Notes: generated by a model from the letters alone, not told the origin. A stretch of 64,000 nucleotides of DNA from Neoalteromonas flava (GCF_002807685.1 NZ_PEAX01000005.1:310001-374000), one strand, 5' to 3'; positions 35,932 through 45,886 are shown, numbered from the stretch's first letter. Numbers and translations are program-made.

Positions 35932-38910
35932 TTAGAAGCGGAAATTAATACCCGCTTTGTAAATACGACCTAGCGTGTCGTAGTTACTCGGGAAGGTGTT
36001 ACCTGAGTTGGAGCTGGTATCACCGATTTGATTGCCTAACGCTGGTGGATCATCGTCAAAGAGGTTATCCACGCCCGCAGTTAGCGTTATGTAATCATTG
36101 ATTTGGTAACTACCAAATAGGTCAATGTAATCATAAGCATCAATGCTGCGGAATTCTTCAAAGCGTAATGAACTTTCTGGCGGCTCAACATCTACAGAAC
36201 TAATGTGGCGCCACTGCACAGACAAGGTCAGATCGTCATATGTCCATGTTGTGCGCTGCACCCAACGTAGATCCGACAGCGGATCACAACTGGTTCCATA
36301 ATATCCTTTACAGTCGAGCACTGGCACTGTCGCAGAGCTTTGCGACTCCTGAGACAAGTACTTGTTGATGTTCCCCGATAACCTTAGGCTGCCCATATCA
36401 TCCAAATCAAATGACATGTTAAATGCAATCTCAACGCCTTCGGCTTCGAGATAACTAAGATTAGTCGTAAACAAGTTCACACCAGCCGCAGAACCGGTCA
36501 GGTCGCCACCCACGCGGTTGATCTTCGCGCAGTCTTCAGTCAGTCCATTGGTATAACATGAATCTAGCACTTCTTGTGCGCTGAAGTTGCCAATGATGTC
36601 TTGGATATCGATTTTGTAATAATCTGCTGAGATAACAAAGCTGTCAAAACCATTGAATTCTGGCGTCCAGACGAACCCAGCAGTAGTCGTGTCAGCTTCC
36701 TCTGGTCCAGGTGGGTTGTCAGGGTCACTACCGGCAAAGGTATTAATTTGGCCGGCGATAATGTCAGGAATTACACCCACTTGCGCCGCCGACATCCCCG
36801 TAGAAATACACAGTTGACGGAGACGGTCATCAATATTGCCAGCATTGGCTACGGAACATGGATCTTGCGTCGCGTTACTGAGTCCCGAGGTGACCGGTGA
36901 CGCGAGTTCACCTACATTGGGCGCGCGGTTAGCGCGTTGCTGCATAACTCGCACCATAAACGATTCAACTGGGCGCCAGTTAAAACCTACTTTCCAAGAG
37001 TCGGTTTTGCCGATGGTATTGTAATCCGATGTGCGATAACCAAACTCAAGATCCATTCGGTCTGCAAACGCTTGGCCGTCGAATATCGGCAAGATACCTT
37101 CAAAGAAGAAATCGTTGACTGTATATCCACCGCGGATAGGTAACAAGTTTCCACCAGCGCCGCCTTGGCAGCTCGCAGGGGATTGTTTTAAGCACTCATC
37201 GGGCTCAAGAATACCGGTTTCTTTACGATATTCGAAACCAAAACTCATGGCCAGTGGGCCGCTCGCTGTGGGTAGTTCAATTGCGTCGACGGGGCCGGTG
37301 AACAACAGGGTAGCGATGGTTTGCTCATACTTTTGTTGTTGTAGTGCAATTGCTCGCGCATAACCGGCCATCGACTCGGTGATCGTGCCAAGTCCGCCAA
37401 ATAAGTCGATAGGTACACAGGTACCACCCACTGCACAGGTTACACCGTCGCGCGAATCCAAAGCGTTTTGGATGTTGGGCAAGTTTGTGTATCCGTCACG
37501 CACAGTGGTTCGATTTGACTCTCCATACTGAAATGATGCGTCATATTCCCAATCACCCAAGAAAGCGCCATTTACGCCAGCATTAATCTGCCAGATATCT
37601 GAATCATAGCGCTCGGTACGTGGCCCTAATTCCAGGGTGCGGCGGCGCAGGCGCACGGTCAAGCTATCTTCTGAGTCAACCACGCCATTGGCATTCGTGT
37701 CGGTCCAACTGCCGCCATTTACGAGTGAGCCATCAGCTACCGCAGCATTGGCCCCATCAATCATAAAGCCTAATGCTTGATCACTGATGAAAGGGTTATA
37801 CAACGGCAATACAAAGCTTGCACCAAAAGTTCCAGAAGGGGCGACTTGCTGTGTAACCGACGTATTTGAGTAGTTAAACCGAGCATATACGTTGGCATAT
37901 TCATTGATTTCATAATTGGCCAATGCCGTTGCCGAATAGCGTTGTGCCGGCGTTTGGTAATAGTTAAAGGGGTTAAAGTTGAAGCGACTGCATTGCTCAC
38001 CCAGGGTGCGGTCGTTTCTAAATTGCCCAGTCACATTGGTACCAATTAGCTCGAAACGCGTAGGTATTGCGGTCGTTGAACCACTACCGTTCACAAAGTC
38101 TACAACATTTGGACCATCACAGCCTGCCGGTGGTGCCGCCGGTGGCTCTCCCGCCAGAAATTCGGCATAACCGGCGCCCGAGTTAGAGTTAATACCTAAT
38201 AAGCCCAAAGGCCGCTGCCCCAGCCTTACAGCATCGCGCTCCATCCAACTCAAACTGACGACCGCATTCCCGCGGCCATCATCTAAATTAGAGCCTACGG
38301 TAAGTGAAATGCTGTCTTGATCACCATCATTTTCGCCTGTCTCGTTATGATTCATGTCGAAGGCGACACCTTCAAAATTATCTTTGAGGATAACGTTGAC
38401 TGCACCTGCAATCGCATCCGAGCCATACACTGCTGATGCACCACCGGTAACCACATCGATTCGCTCTATAAGTGCGGTGGGGATAGTTGCGGTATCAACA
38501 GCACCGTTGAAGTTAAATGGAACCATGCGCTTACCGTCCATCAGGACCAGGTTACGTTGTGCGCCTAGACCGCGCAGGTCGATTGTTGCAGCACCGGCGG
38601 TCCCGTTGTTAACGTTACTGCCATCTGCGGGGATTGTTGCTGGCAAGCTGCGCACTATCCGCTCAAATTCTGGTGTTTGTAAGTAACCTATTTCCTCTTC
38701 ACCTATCGAAATAATTGGACTCGATGACTCAACGCCCGGTGCTCGGATACGGCTACCTGTGACCGAGATTACTTCAACATCAGCGGTATCATCCTTGTTG
38801 TTTGGCTCGCTTTGTTGCGCGCTGGCCGCGTGCGCGAGCAACAAGGATGTTGTCGCGCCAGCGACACACGCAATTTTCACTGCGCGTGCGATTTTTGAAT
38901 TTGCAAACAT
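35932..38910 (-). CDS. TonB-dependent outer membrane receptor
   Basis: A 992-residue outer membrane transporter. The signal peptide ends near ASA|QQ (residue 32). The plug (about 45-190) has VISVTGSRI, a TonB-box-like start, and LRGLGAQRNLVLMDGKR and VTGGASAVYGSDAIAGAVNVILK; the barrel ends GRIYKAGINFRF. The ATG at 38910 has GGGAG upstream; the frame is open to 39009. The subtype is common in Caulobacter- and Alteromonas-like bacteria and its cargo is usually peptide- or sugar-like but unknown. It is divergent from the LytS/LytTR pair, so that pair may control it. Confidence 0.93.
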   Translation of the reverse strand: MFANSKIARAVKIACVAGATTSLLLAHAASAQQSEPNNKDDTADVEVISVTGSRIRAPGVESSSPIISIGEEEIGYLQTPEFERIVRSLPATIPADGSNVNNGTAGAATIDLRGLGAQRNLVLMDGKRMVPFNFNGAVDTATIPTALIERIDVVTGGASAVYGSDAIAGAVNVILKDNFEGVAFDMNHNETGENDGDQDSISLTVGSNLDDGRGNAVVSLSWMERDAVRLGQRPLGLLGINSNSGAGYAEFLAGEPPAAPPAGCDGPNVVDFVNGSGSTTAIPTRFELIGTNVTGQFRNDRTLGEQCSRFNFNPFNYYQTPAQRYSATALANYEINEYANVYARFNYSNTSVTQQVAPSGTFGASFVLPLYNPFISDQALGFMIDGANAAVADGSLVNGGSWTDTNANGVVDSEDSLTVRLRRRTLELGPRTERYDSDIWQINAGVNGAFLGDWEYDASFQYGESNRTTVRDGYTNLPNIQNALDSRDGVTCAVGGTCVPIDLFGGLGTITESMAGYARAIALQQQKYEQTIATLLFTGPVDAIELPTASGPLAMSFGFEYRKETGILEPDECLKQSPASCQGGAGGNLLPIRGGYTVNDFFFEGILPIFDGQAFADRMDLEFGYRTSDYNTIGKTDSWKVGFNWRPVESFMVRVMQQRANRAPNVGELASPVTSGLSNATQDPCSVANAGNIDDRLRQLCISTGMSAAQVGVIPDIIAGQINTFAGSDPDNPPGPEEADTTTAGFVWTPEFNGFDSFVISADYYKIDIQDIIGNFSAQEVLDSCYTNGLTEDCAKINRVGGDLTGSAAGVNLFTTNLSYLEAEGVEIAFNMSFDLDDMGSLRLSGNINKYLSQESQSSATVPVLDCKGYYGTSCDPLSDLRWVQRTTWTYDDLTLSVQWRHISSVDVEPPESSLRFEEFRSIDAYDYIDLFGSYQINDYITLTAGVDNLFDDDPPALGNQIGDTSSNSGNTFPSNYDTLGRIYKAGINFRF

Positions 38911-39250
38911 TATGTTGTCTCCCTGCTTCGCCGCTTCGATTAGGAAACAACGAAGAGTTGTGTGTTTTAAGATAACCCTGTTGTTATCTGCGCTATACGC
39001 TATGCCCACGCGACTATTTGCTCCATAGGGCTTCCACCAAGTGCGACTTCTAAGTGATAAATCGCCTAAATAAATGGATAAATGGGGGATTAATTCTTTT
39101 GATATGGCGTATGATTGAATTACACGAAATATTTATCACCAATAATGCGTTGAACAGGGGTGGGTTATTTCAAATTCTCGCGGTGAGCATTCAATATCTA
39201 TTCAAAGTCGTTGGTTCTGGCTGGCGAATATTTTTATTTGGTTAAGTTTT
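38911..39250. other. Control region between the TonB receptor and the LytS-type kinase
   Basis: About 340 bases serving two divergent units. It holds the inverted repeat at 38970-38989 near the receptor. The right end (from 39146) is in frame with the kinase and appears to encode its first membrane helix, although no ATG, GTG or TTG opens it. Confidence 0.5.
38970..38989. promoter_or_regulatory. Inverted repeat, candidate operator
   Basis: AGATAAC-6 bases-GTTATCT, perfect 7-base arms, 60 to 79 bases before the receptor start codon. The size fits a site for a dimeric regulator. It differs from the direct repeats bound by LytTR proteins. Confidence 0.4.
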
Positions 39251-40273
39251 TTGACCTTCTTTTCCTTTGCCCAATCGCGTAATGCTAAAGCTATAGAACT
39301 CGCAATCAGTTGGTGGGATTACTGGGTTATGATGGCACCGTGGTTTCTAAACTTCATTTGGGTAACGCCCGCGGTTTTTGTGGTTATTCACACCACGCTT
39401 GAGAAAAATGAACAGAATAAATGGCGCAAGTTTTGGCCCGCAGCAATGGCATCTCTTGGTGTGTTGTTTTGTTATTGGACTCTTAGTTTAATCATGCAGC
39501 TGATTATTCGCGACCAATCGTTTGCTGATTTCCAGCAACGTTTATATGGCGTGATCATGTCCACGGGGGTTATTGATATTGTTATTTACGCCGCGATCCT
39601 GTGGGCCGCAGTTGGGGGGCACTACTACCATAAGTCGATGCAGCAACGGGTGCTGTTCAATAAAATGCAGCAACAATTAGTGGCCGAGCAACTTAAGGCC
39701 TTGCGATCGCAACTTAACCCCCACTTTTTGTTTAATACGCTTAATACGGTGAGCAGTTTGGTGCGTTTAGATGAAAAAGACAAAGCGATAAACGCATTGT
39801 CTGAATTAAGCACCATGCTGCGCATGTCATTGGATACCAAGCAAGACGAAATCATCACATTGCGCCAAGAGATGCAGTTTATTCATAGTTATTTAGCGAT
39901 CCAAAAATTGCGTTTTGCTGAGAAACTTAAAATTCAAACCGAAGTGGATGATGATTGCTTGAATGTTTCTATTCCTAACATGTTGTTACAACCTTTAGTT
40001 GAAAATGCAGTGCAACATGGGGCTCAATTAGCTGGGCAAGCTAATGAAATAACGTTGAGTATCCGCCAGCAAGACGGTGCATTAGAGATTTATCTGACCA
40101 ACCATGTCGATGAAAATAATTCTGAATCTGGTTTTGGCATTGGCTTATCGAATACACAAGAGCGACTGAAGCGATTATACAAATCATTCCGTTTGGAGTT
40201 GACGCCGCTCAACAATGGAATTTTTCAGACACTGCTGAGTTTACCCATCACGCATGTAGGGAGGGAATCATGA
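39251..40273 (+). CDS. LytS-type membrane sensor histidine kinase
   Basis: A sensor kinase of the His_kinase/LytS family, 340 residues from a TTG at 39251. Four hydrophobic segments (about residues 25-125) are followed by the phosphoacceptor region LRSQLNPHFLFNTLNTVSSL with H158, and by an ATPase domain with MLLQPLVENAVQHG and GFGIGLSNTQERL. The TTG has no ribosome site. The frame upstream is open to 39146 and reads through a further tryptophan-rich helix (WFWLANIFIWLSF), so the true start is probably upstream at a rare codon, or the sequence has an error. Its stop overlaps the regulator start (ATGA). Confidence 0.85.
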   Translation: MTFFSFAQSRNAKAIELAISWWDYWVMMAPWFLNFIWVTPAVFVVIHTTLEKNEQNKWRKFWPAAMASLGVLFCYWTLSLIMQLIIRDQSFADFQQRLYGVIMSTGVIDIVIYAAILWAAVGGHYYHKSMQQRVLFNKMQQQLVAEQLKALRSQLNPHFLFNTLNTVSSLVRLDEKDKAINALSELSTMLRMSLDTKQDEIITLRQEMQFIHSYLAIQKLRFAEKLKIQTEVDDDCLNVSIPNMLLQPLVENAVQHGAQLAGQANEITLSIRQQDGALEIYLTNHVDENNSESGFGIGLSNTQERLKRLYKSFRLELTPLNNGIFQTLLSLPITHVGRES

Positions 40274-41022
40274 TTAATGTACTGGTTGTTGATGATGAGC
40301 CATTGGCGCGGCAAGCCGTTGTTGGGCTGCTATCTGAATGTGCCCCCATTGGACATATATTTCAGGCAAGCTCTGGCAGTGAAGCCCTCTTAGTTGCGGC
40401 CCAGCATGAGGTTCATTTAGCCTTTCTTGATATGCAGATGCCGGGGATGACTGGAATTGCGCTGGCACGTGAATTACCGAGTGATTGTGTGCGGATTTTT
40501 ATTACTGCTTTTGACCAATTTGCGATTCCCACATTTGAAGTTGATGCACTAGATTACATTCTTAAGCCGTTTACCAACGATCGCTTCAAGCAAGCATTAG
40601 ATAAGGCACTAAGTGCGCTGGCAGTCGATTTGACTGTTACGACAGTGGGTGAGTCGACGGTATCACATACCCCAGTTGCTGCGGTGGGTCATTATAAGAC
40701 TCGGCTTGTGGTAAGGGATCCCGGACGCATACGATTAGTCGATGTCGCGACTATCAATTACATTACGGGTGCTGGAAATTATGCTGAGCTTCACCTTAAT
40801 GACGGTAAAACCGTGTTGCACAGAGAGACTATGACTAACCTGGAGTCACAGTTAGATCCGGAACATTTTATTCGCATTCATCGTTCGTCTATCGTACGGC
40901 GAACTTACGTTGCTGAACTTAGGCCGAATGACAAAGGCGATTACACTGTAATTCTGTCAGAGGGTGAATTACTTACTTTGTCGCGACGCAATCGCGATAA
41001 AATCGAAGCTCTTACTGGCTAG
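40270..41022 (+). CDS. LytTR-family response regulator
   Basis: Partner of the kinase: receiver domain (1-115) with acidic DDE at 8-10, phosphoacceptor D54 in FLDMQMPG and K105 region LKPF; then a LytTR DNA-binding domain (about 145-245) with IRLVDVATINYITGAGNY, FIRIHRSSIVR and LTLSRR. 250 residues. Translationally coupled to the kinase. Target genes may include the divergent TonB receptor or the downstream hydrolase. Confidence 0.93.
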   Translation: MINVLVVDDEPLARQAVVGLLSECAPIGHIFQASSGSEALLVAAQHEVHLAFLDMQMPGMTGIALARELPSDCVRIFITAFDQFAIPTFEVDALDYILKPFTNDRFKQALDKALSALAVDLTVTTVGESTVSHTPVAAVGHYKTRLVVRDPGRIRLVDVATINYITGAGNYAELHLNDGKTVLHRETMTNLESQLDPEHFIRIHRSSIVRRTYVAELRPNDKGDYTVILSEGELLTLSRRNRDKIEALTG

Positions 41023-41127
41023 GCGATAGCTAAATCGCTACTTTGTGTTAACAAAATGATCTATCCTTATCCGCTCTGCATAGTGAGTTAGTGAAATCTG
41101 CACAACTGACTGGATTAAGGAATTTGT

Positions 41128-41985
41128 ATGAAATGTAGCAAGGTGTTGAGTTGTTTTATGGGACTACTGCTGTTGCCAAGTGCGGCAATAGCAGATGACC
41201 GTTTTGCCGGTGTTGAAATGGACGTTCAGGCATTGTCTGGCACAGTGCATATGATGGTAGGCTCCGGCGGCAATATAGGTGTTTCAGCAGGGCAAGATGG
41301 GATTTTGATTGTGGATGACCAATATGCTCCATTGGCTGAAAAGATCGCCGCTGCGCTACAAGGGTTAGGATCTGATAAGCCACGCTATGTGGTAAATACG
41401 CATTATCATGGCGACCATACTGGTTCCAATGCATTCTTTAGTGAGACTAAAGGAGCCACCATTTTCGCTCATGAGAATGTACGCATTCGCCTCGCATCCA
41501 GTGAGGATGTAAATGCAGCTGCGTTGCCGGTAGTGACCTACCAAGATGGGATTAAATTCCATTTTAACGATGAGACTATTCATGTTATTCATCTACCCGG
41601 CGGCCACACTGACGGTGACAGTATTGTGTGGTTTGAAGATTCCAATGTGCTGCACACCGGCGACTTATTTTTTAAAGACTGGTTCCCTTATATCGATCTA
41701 GGCGCGGGTGGCAGTGTTGCCGGTTACATCGCATCGGTGGCGCAAGTGTTGGATATGATTAATGATGATACTCAAATTATTCCTGGACACGGCGCGTTAG
41801 CAAATAAACAAGATCTCATGCGTTTCAAAGCAATGATCGAAGAAACATACGCCTACGTTCAGGCCCTTAAAGTGGCTGGTCAGAGCGAAGATGAAATCGT
41901 CGCGAAAGGTCTCGAGAGCCAATGGGAAAACTGGGCTTGGCGGTTTATTACCGAAGAGCGTTGGATCCGAACGTTATATAAATAG
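41128..41985 (+). CDS. Exported metallo-beta-lactamase-fold hydrolase
   Basis: A 285-residue exported zinc hydrolase. Signal peptide ends near AIA|DD (residue 23). The zinc set is H92, H94, D96 and H97 in THYHGDHTG, then H in LPGGHTDGD, D in HTGDLFF and H in IPGHG. The C-terminal helix is long. The substrate cannot be read from the sequence: relatives include lactonases, glyoxalases and lactamase-like enzymes. It begins 105 bases after the response regulator, and its own leader suggests a separate promoter. Confidence 0.9.
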   Translation: MKCSKVLSCFMGLLLLPSAAIADDRFAGVEMDVQALSGTVHMMVGSGGNIGVSAGQDGILIVDDQYAPLAEKIAAALQGLGSDKPRYVVNTHYHGDHTGSNAFFSETKGATIFAHENVRIRLASSEDVNAAALPVVTYQDGIKFHFNDETIHVIHLPGGHTDGDSIVWFEDSNVLHTGDLFFKDWFPYIDLGAGGSVAGYIASVAQVLDMINDDTQIIPGHGALANKQDLMRFKAMIEETYAYVQALKVAGQSEDEIVAKGLESQWENWAWRFITEERWIRTLYK

Positions 41986-41995
41986 GTAACGGCAA

Positions 41996-42781
41996 ATGGG
42001 GCGGTATTGGTTTGTTTTGCTGGCAGGTATCAGTTGCATAATAACTGGCGCCAAAGCGAGCGAGCAGGAAAACGATTTAACGATTTACTTTGAGAGCAAT
42101 TATCGCCCCTATACTTTTCTTACTGACGGTCAAATTGACGGTTTAAATGGGCTGTTGATTAAACGGTCATGTGAAATTGCCAAGCTGCGTTGTGAATTTG
42201 TCGACATGCCATGGACTCGCGCAATGTCGATGGGTCTGCAAGATCCTAAGGGTGCTATTTTAAGTGCGTCGAGAAATGCTGCGCGCGAATCTTTCTTTCA
42301 ATGGGTTGGTCCAGCAGTATCAGGCGAGACGTTCTATTTCAAATTGAAAAGTCGCACTGATGTCATGATCACACAGGCCAGTGACGTTCTGAACTACACT
42401 GTAGGTGTGACGCGAGATGATATTTATGAGTCAGTTCTCACTGCTCGAGGTTTTGTCGCGGGCAAAAACTTACTGCAATGCGCGAACAAAGATGATCCAA
42501 TCCGCTTGTTTTTGCGCGGGCGGTTAGATCTTATGTTTGCATCGGGATACACCTTAGCCGATACATTGGTGCGGTTTGGAGCATCCCTTGATGATGTAGA
42601 AGCGGTTGCATGGCTGCATACTCCAGAACTTAAAGGCAATTACCTGGCCGTTAACTTAGCAGTATCTGATAGTTTGGTTACAAAGCTCAATTTCGCGGTC
42701 AGTGAATTTCGTAAAACCGCAGAATTTGCTGAATTAGTTGACCGTTTTCGCCCCGTTGCCATCCGCTATCCCTCGATTTAA
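41996..42781 (+). CDS. Periplasmic solute-binding protein, SBP_bac_3-like
   Basis: An exported binding protein, 261 residues, with a signal peptide (cleavage near AKA|SE at 21). The mature part, LTIYFESNYRPYTFLTDGQIDGLNG, opens as in amino-acid-type binding domains, with a second lobe near 110-190. No ABC permease or ATPase gene is nearby, so it may act as a sensor or an orphan binder. It follows the hydrolase gene by 10 bases, probably in one operon. Confidence 0.83.
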   Translation: MGRYWFVLLAGISCIITGAKASEQENDLTIYFESNYRPYTFLTDGQIDGLNGLLIKRSCEIAKLRCEFVDMPWTRAMSMGLQDPKGAILSASRNAARESFFQWVGPAVSGETFYFKLKSRTDVMITQASDVLNYTVGVTRDDIYESVLTARGFVAGKNLLQCANKDDPIRLFLRGRLDLMFASGYTLADTLVRFGASLDDVEAVAWLHTPELKGNYLAVNLAVSDSLVTKLNFAVSEFRKTAEFAELVDRFRPVAIRYPSI

Positions 42782-42825
42782 CCCTGCGAAGCCCTCTGAA
42801 GTTAACCATACGTTTGAACTAACTC

Positions 42826-42849
42826 GTTGGCACCACTTATAGTGCCAAC
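42826..42849. terminator. Hairpin between convergent genes
   Basis: GTTGGCAC, 8-base loop, GTGCCAAC; perfect 8-base stem without a T-run, between the binding-protein gene and the end of the amidohydrolase gene. Confidence 0.5.
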
Positions 42850-42904
42850 AGGTAACTTAATCCGATTGGGTTCTCAAGAGCCTTTAATCTGGTTCGTGTA
42901 TTGT

Positions 42905-44572
42905 CTACTCTTTGGCGAATACCTCTTCACCTGCGATATAGGTGCTTTGGACTTCAATTTTCCAGAGGTTTTGTGGGTTGATTGTGAATGGATCTTGATC
43001 AACCAGAATGAAGTCAGCCCAGTACCCTGGCAACAATGCACCTATTTGGGTGTCTTGGTCCGCCGCATAGGCCGCGTCAAGGGTAAAGGCCTTAAACGCT
43101 TGTTGTACTGTAAGTGCTTGTTCTGGCACCCAGCCATTTTTCGGCTGGTTGTTGCGGTCTTGACGTGTCACGGCTGCGTGGATGCCATAAAAAGGATTGG
43201 CTAACTCAACTGGAAAATCAGACCCAAACGCAAGAATCGATCCTTGCTGTAAAAAGGTTTGCCACGCGTAAGCTCCTTGCAAACGTTGCTTACCTATGCG
43301 GTCTTCCGCCATATTCATATCGCTAGTGGCGTGGGTTGGTTGCATTGAAGGTATGATATCTAGAGTTTTAAAACGTTTAATATCTTCTAATGCAATGACC
43401 TGAGCATGCTCAATGCGATTACGCAATGCTTTACCGCCGATACGTTCAAACACTTGTTCAAAATGATCCAGTGCGAGTCGGTTGGCACGGTCGCCAATGG
43501 CATGAAAATGTAACGCAAAGTCCTTACTGATCACCTGATTAAACAAGTCGGGGAGTTTCTCCTCAGCCGTCACTAGTAAGCCGTGATTGTGAGGATCATC
43601 AGAATAAGGTTTTAACAATGCTGCACCGCGACTGCCCAGAGCACCGTCTCCGTATGCTTTGACACTGCGGATCAATAGTTTAGCGTCTGCTCGCTGGATT
43701 GGCCCTGCTGCCAGCATTTTAGGTAACTGCGGATCGGTGGCTGATAGCATGGCATACACGCGCAGGGGGAGGTGGCCTTGTTCGGCCAACGCTTGATAAA
43801 GATTATAAGTCGCATAATCGATACCTGCGTCGTGCATGCTGGTTATTCCCAGCGCTGTTAAGTGCTCACCAGCCGCATTCAGTTGTTCGATGCGCAATTG
43901 ATCATCAAGTTTAGGCAAATGTTGTTCAACCAGTCCCATCGCGGTATCAATAAGCACACCTGTAGGATTGCCGTTGTCATCAGTGAGGATTTTCCCTCCT
44001 TCTGGTGAAACCGTTGAGCTATCTATTCCAGCAATTCTCAATGCAGCTGAGTTGGCCCAGCCCGCATGCCCATCTACACGGGTTAGCCAGACCGGCTTAT
44101 CAGCAATCTTTTCGTCGAGAATGGCGGCAGTAGGAAAGGCTTTGTCGGGCCACAATACTTGATTCCATCCGCGGCCTTGGATCCAGCTCAATTTGGGGTG
44201 ACTCTTAGCATAGTCGGCCACTTGTTGCGCTGCATCGTGAGCAGATGCTGTTTCACGGACATCAATTGCAAGTAAGGTATCGCCTAGCCCAAGCAAATGT
44301 CCATGAGCATCAATCAACCCCGGTAATAGAGTTTTGCCTTGGCCATCTAGCACTTCTGCTGTGGGGTAACCATGGCCTAACGCTTCATCACCAATCGCGC
44401 GGACTTTGCCATCCTCGATTACCATATCACTGAAGTTGATCAGGTCGCCCTGGGTATTCAAGGTATAACCTTTAACATTACTAATGTGCAGCGGCGATGC
44501 ACAAATACTAAAACCGTAAAGAAGAGTAACTAATGACAATAATCGAAGCGGCAGGCGCAAGGCGTGTTTCAT
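42905..44572 (-). CDS. Exported amidohydrolase (YtcJ-like)
   Basis: A 555-residue metal-dependent hydrolase of the amidohydrolase superfamily, subgroup of YtcJ/N-substituted formamide deformylases. Signal peptide to about ASP at 26. Metal ligands: HGH in GLIDAHGHLLGLG (about 90), the histidines in ALHFHAIGDRANRLALDHF and RIEHAQV, and late D in FGSDFPVELANPF. Exported members are common in marine bacteria, with unknown substrates, possibly amides or N-acyl compounds. The start overlaps by 4 bases (ATGA) the stop of the dehydratase gene. Confidence 0.9.
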   Translation of the reverse strand: MKHALRLPLRLLSLVTLLYGFSICASPLHISNVKGYTLNTQGDLINFSDMVIEDGKVRAIGDEALGHGYPTAEVLDGQGKTLLPGLIDAHGHLLGLGDTLLAIDVRETASAHDAAQQVADYAKSHPKLSWIQGRGWNQVLWPDKAFPTAAILDEKIADKPVWLTRVDGHAGWANSAALRIAGIDSSTVSPEGGKILTDDNGNPTGVLIDTAMGLVEQHLPKLDDQLRIEQLNAAGEHLTALGITSMHDAGIDYATYNLYQALAEQGHLPLRVYAMLSATDPQLPKMLAAGPIQRADAKLLIRSVKAYGDGALGSRGAALLKPYSDDPHNHGLLVTAEEKLPDLFNQVISKDFALHFHAIGDRANRLALDHFEQVFERIGGKALRNRIEHAQVIALEDIKRFKTLDIIPSMQPTHATSDMNMAEDRIGKQRLQGAYAWQTFLQQGSILAFGSDFPVELANPFYGIHAAVTRQDRNNQPKNGWVPEQALTVQQAFKAFTLDAAYAADQDTQIGALLPGYWADFILVDQDPFTINPQNLWKIEVQSTYIAGEEVFAKE

Positions 44573-45615
44573 AAGCTGAGTTCCTGAACAATGTGTGAAG
44601 ATGGAGGATTGATCAAATGATCACTTGAATAAATTTTTTGCGTTGTATTTGCACTGACATTCCCACCCGACAAAACTACGACAATGCGTTTAGCACTGGT
44701 TTGTTCGGCTAGCCACTCTGCAACCGCTTGCATCGTCATGCAGCATGTCGGTTCAATATGTAACTTCAATAGATGTTGTAGCCATTGGGTCCAGTAACTG
44801 ATAGCTCGCTCGTTTACTTCGTAAAAGCCATCTAACTGTTGTAAAAAAGGAAAGGTAAGGGCACCTACACTTGGTGTTGCTGCACCGTCTGCCAAGGTTT
44901 TAGCTGGCCCATCAAGACTCTTAATTTCTCCTGCCCGGAGTGATTCAGCAGCATCATTGGCAGCTAGAGGTTCAACACCAAAAACTTTAGCTGTAGGGTT
45001 TAAGTGTCGCGTCGCGATAAGGCTGCCTGCGGTAAGCCCTCCGCCCCCGCATGGCGTGAATACAGCATCTACAGCTTCAACTCTTTGCAGGGTTTCGGCT
45101 ACCGCCGTTCCCTGACCTGCGATGATATCAGTATGATTAAACGGAGGGATCCAGATACAGCCCGATTGTCGACTGGCGTCAGCTACTGCCTGGTCGGCTT
45201 CGATGCGGGTTGGATAGACTCTTAACTGGGCACCGTAATCTCGTGTTGCTGCCGCTTTAACTGCTGAGATGTTGTTGGCAGCATAGATCGTGGCGGATAT
45301 TCCAAATTGACTGGCTGCAAACGCGACCGCTTGCGCATGATTGCCTGAACTATTCGCCACAATGGAATCAGGCAACTGCTTGTTCTCTGCAAGCTTGGCG
45401 ATAAAGTTAGTCGCACCACGGAGCTTAAATGCGCCCGTTCTTTGCAAACATTCGGCTTTAAACAAGATTGTATGGGTTTGACCTGAAGGCAAGTTTTCCC
45501 GGCTTAGCCAGCGGTTCAAGCGACTCGAAGAGACTATCGGTGTATCGACCACCGTTGCTTCAATTCGAGATTGTGCGGCGAGAATGTGTTGGTAATTAAT
45601 CGTGTCGGCTGGCAA
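44569..45615 (-). CDS. PLP-dependent threonine/serine dehydratase family enzyme
   Basis: A fold-type II PLP enzyme, 348 residues, of the threonine dehydratase / serine racemase group. The Schiff-base lysine lies in TGAFKLRGATN; SSGNHAQAVAFAA binds the phosphate/substrate, and CGGGGLTAGS and VVLSGGNVS are the later PLP loops. There is no ACT regulatory domain, so it resembles catabolic forms that deaminate Thr/Ser to oxo acids. The start is TTG at 45615. It is the first gene of a pair with the amidohydrolase, coupled by overlap. Confidence 0.9.
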   Translation of the reverse strand: MPADTINYQHILAAQSRIEATVVDTPIVSSSRLNRWLSRENLPSGQTHTILFKAECLQRTGAFKLRGATNFIAKLAENKQLPDSIVANSSGNHAQAVAFAASQFGISATIYAANNISAVKAAATRDYGAQLRVYPTRIEADQAVADASRQSGCIWIPPFNHTDIIAGQGTAVAETLQRVEAVDAVFTPCGGGGLTAGSLIATRHLNPTAKVFGVEPLAANDAAESLRAGEIKSLDGPAKTLADGAATPSVGALTFPFLQQLDGFYEVNERAISYWTQWLQHLLKLHIEPTCCMTMQAVAEWLAEQTSAKRIVVVLSGGNVSANTTQKIYSSDHLINPPSSHIVQELSL

Positions 45616-45886
45616 AACTAACTCTATAAAAAATTGAATAATTAGCCATTAGCCTAACGATAAAACGAAAAGAATGCACAGTATTATTCACTCCGTTGTG
45701 AGGGCGGCTGTTACACGCTTATGTTCGTTGAAATAAACTCGGGTGTTACTGATAAACATCATGTTTCAGGCCCAAATACGTAGTGTTACCGAATTGGCGA
45801 ACATTGATGTTTAGGTTTAGGATAGGGCACTGATTAAAACTTAAAACGCAGATAAATAATTCATCAAACAATGTTAAGGAACAATT

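Noticed and set aside
36836-38686. Several plus-strand frames of 60 to 110 codons
   Set aside because: All are shadows of the TonB receptor gene on the minus strand.
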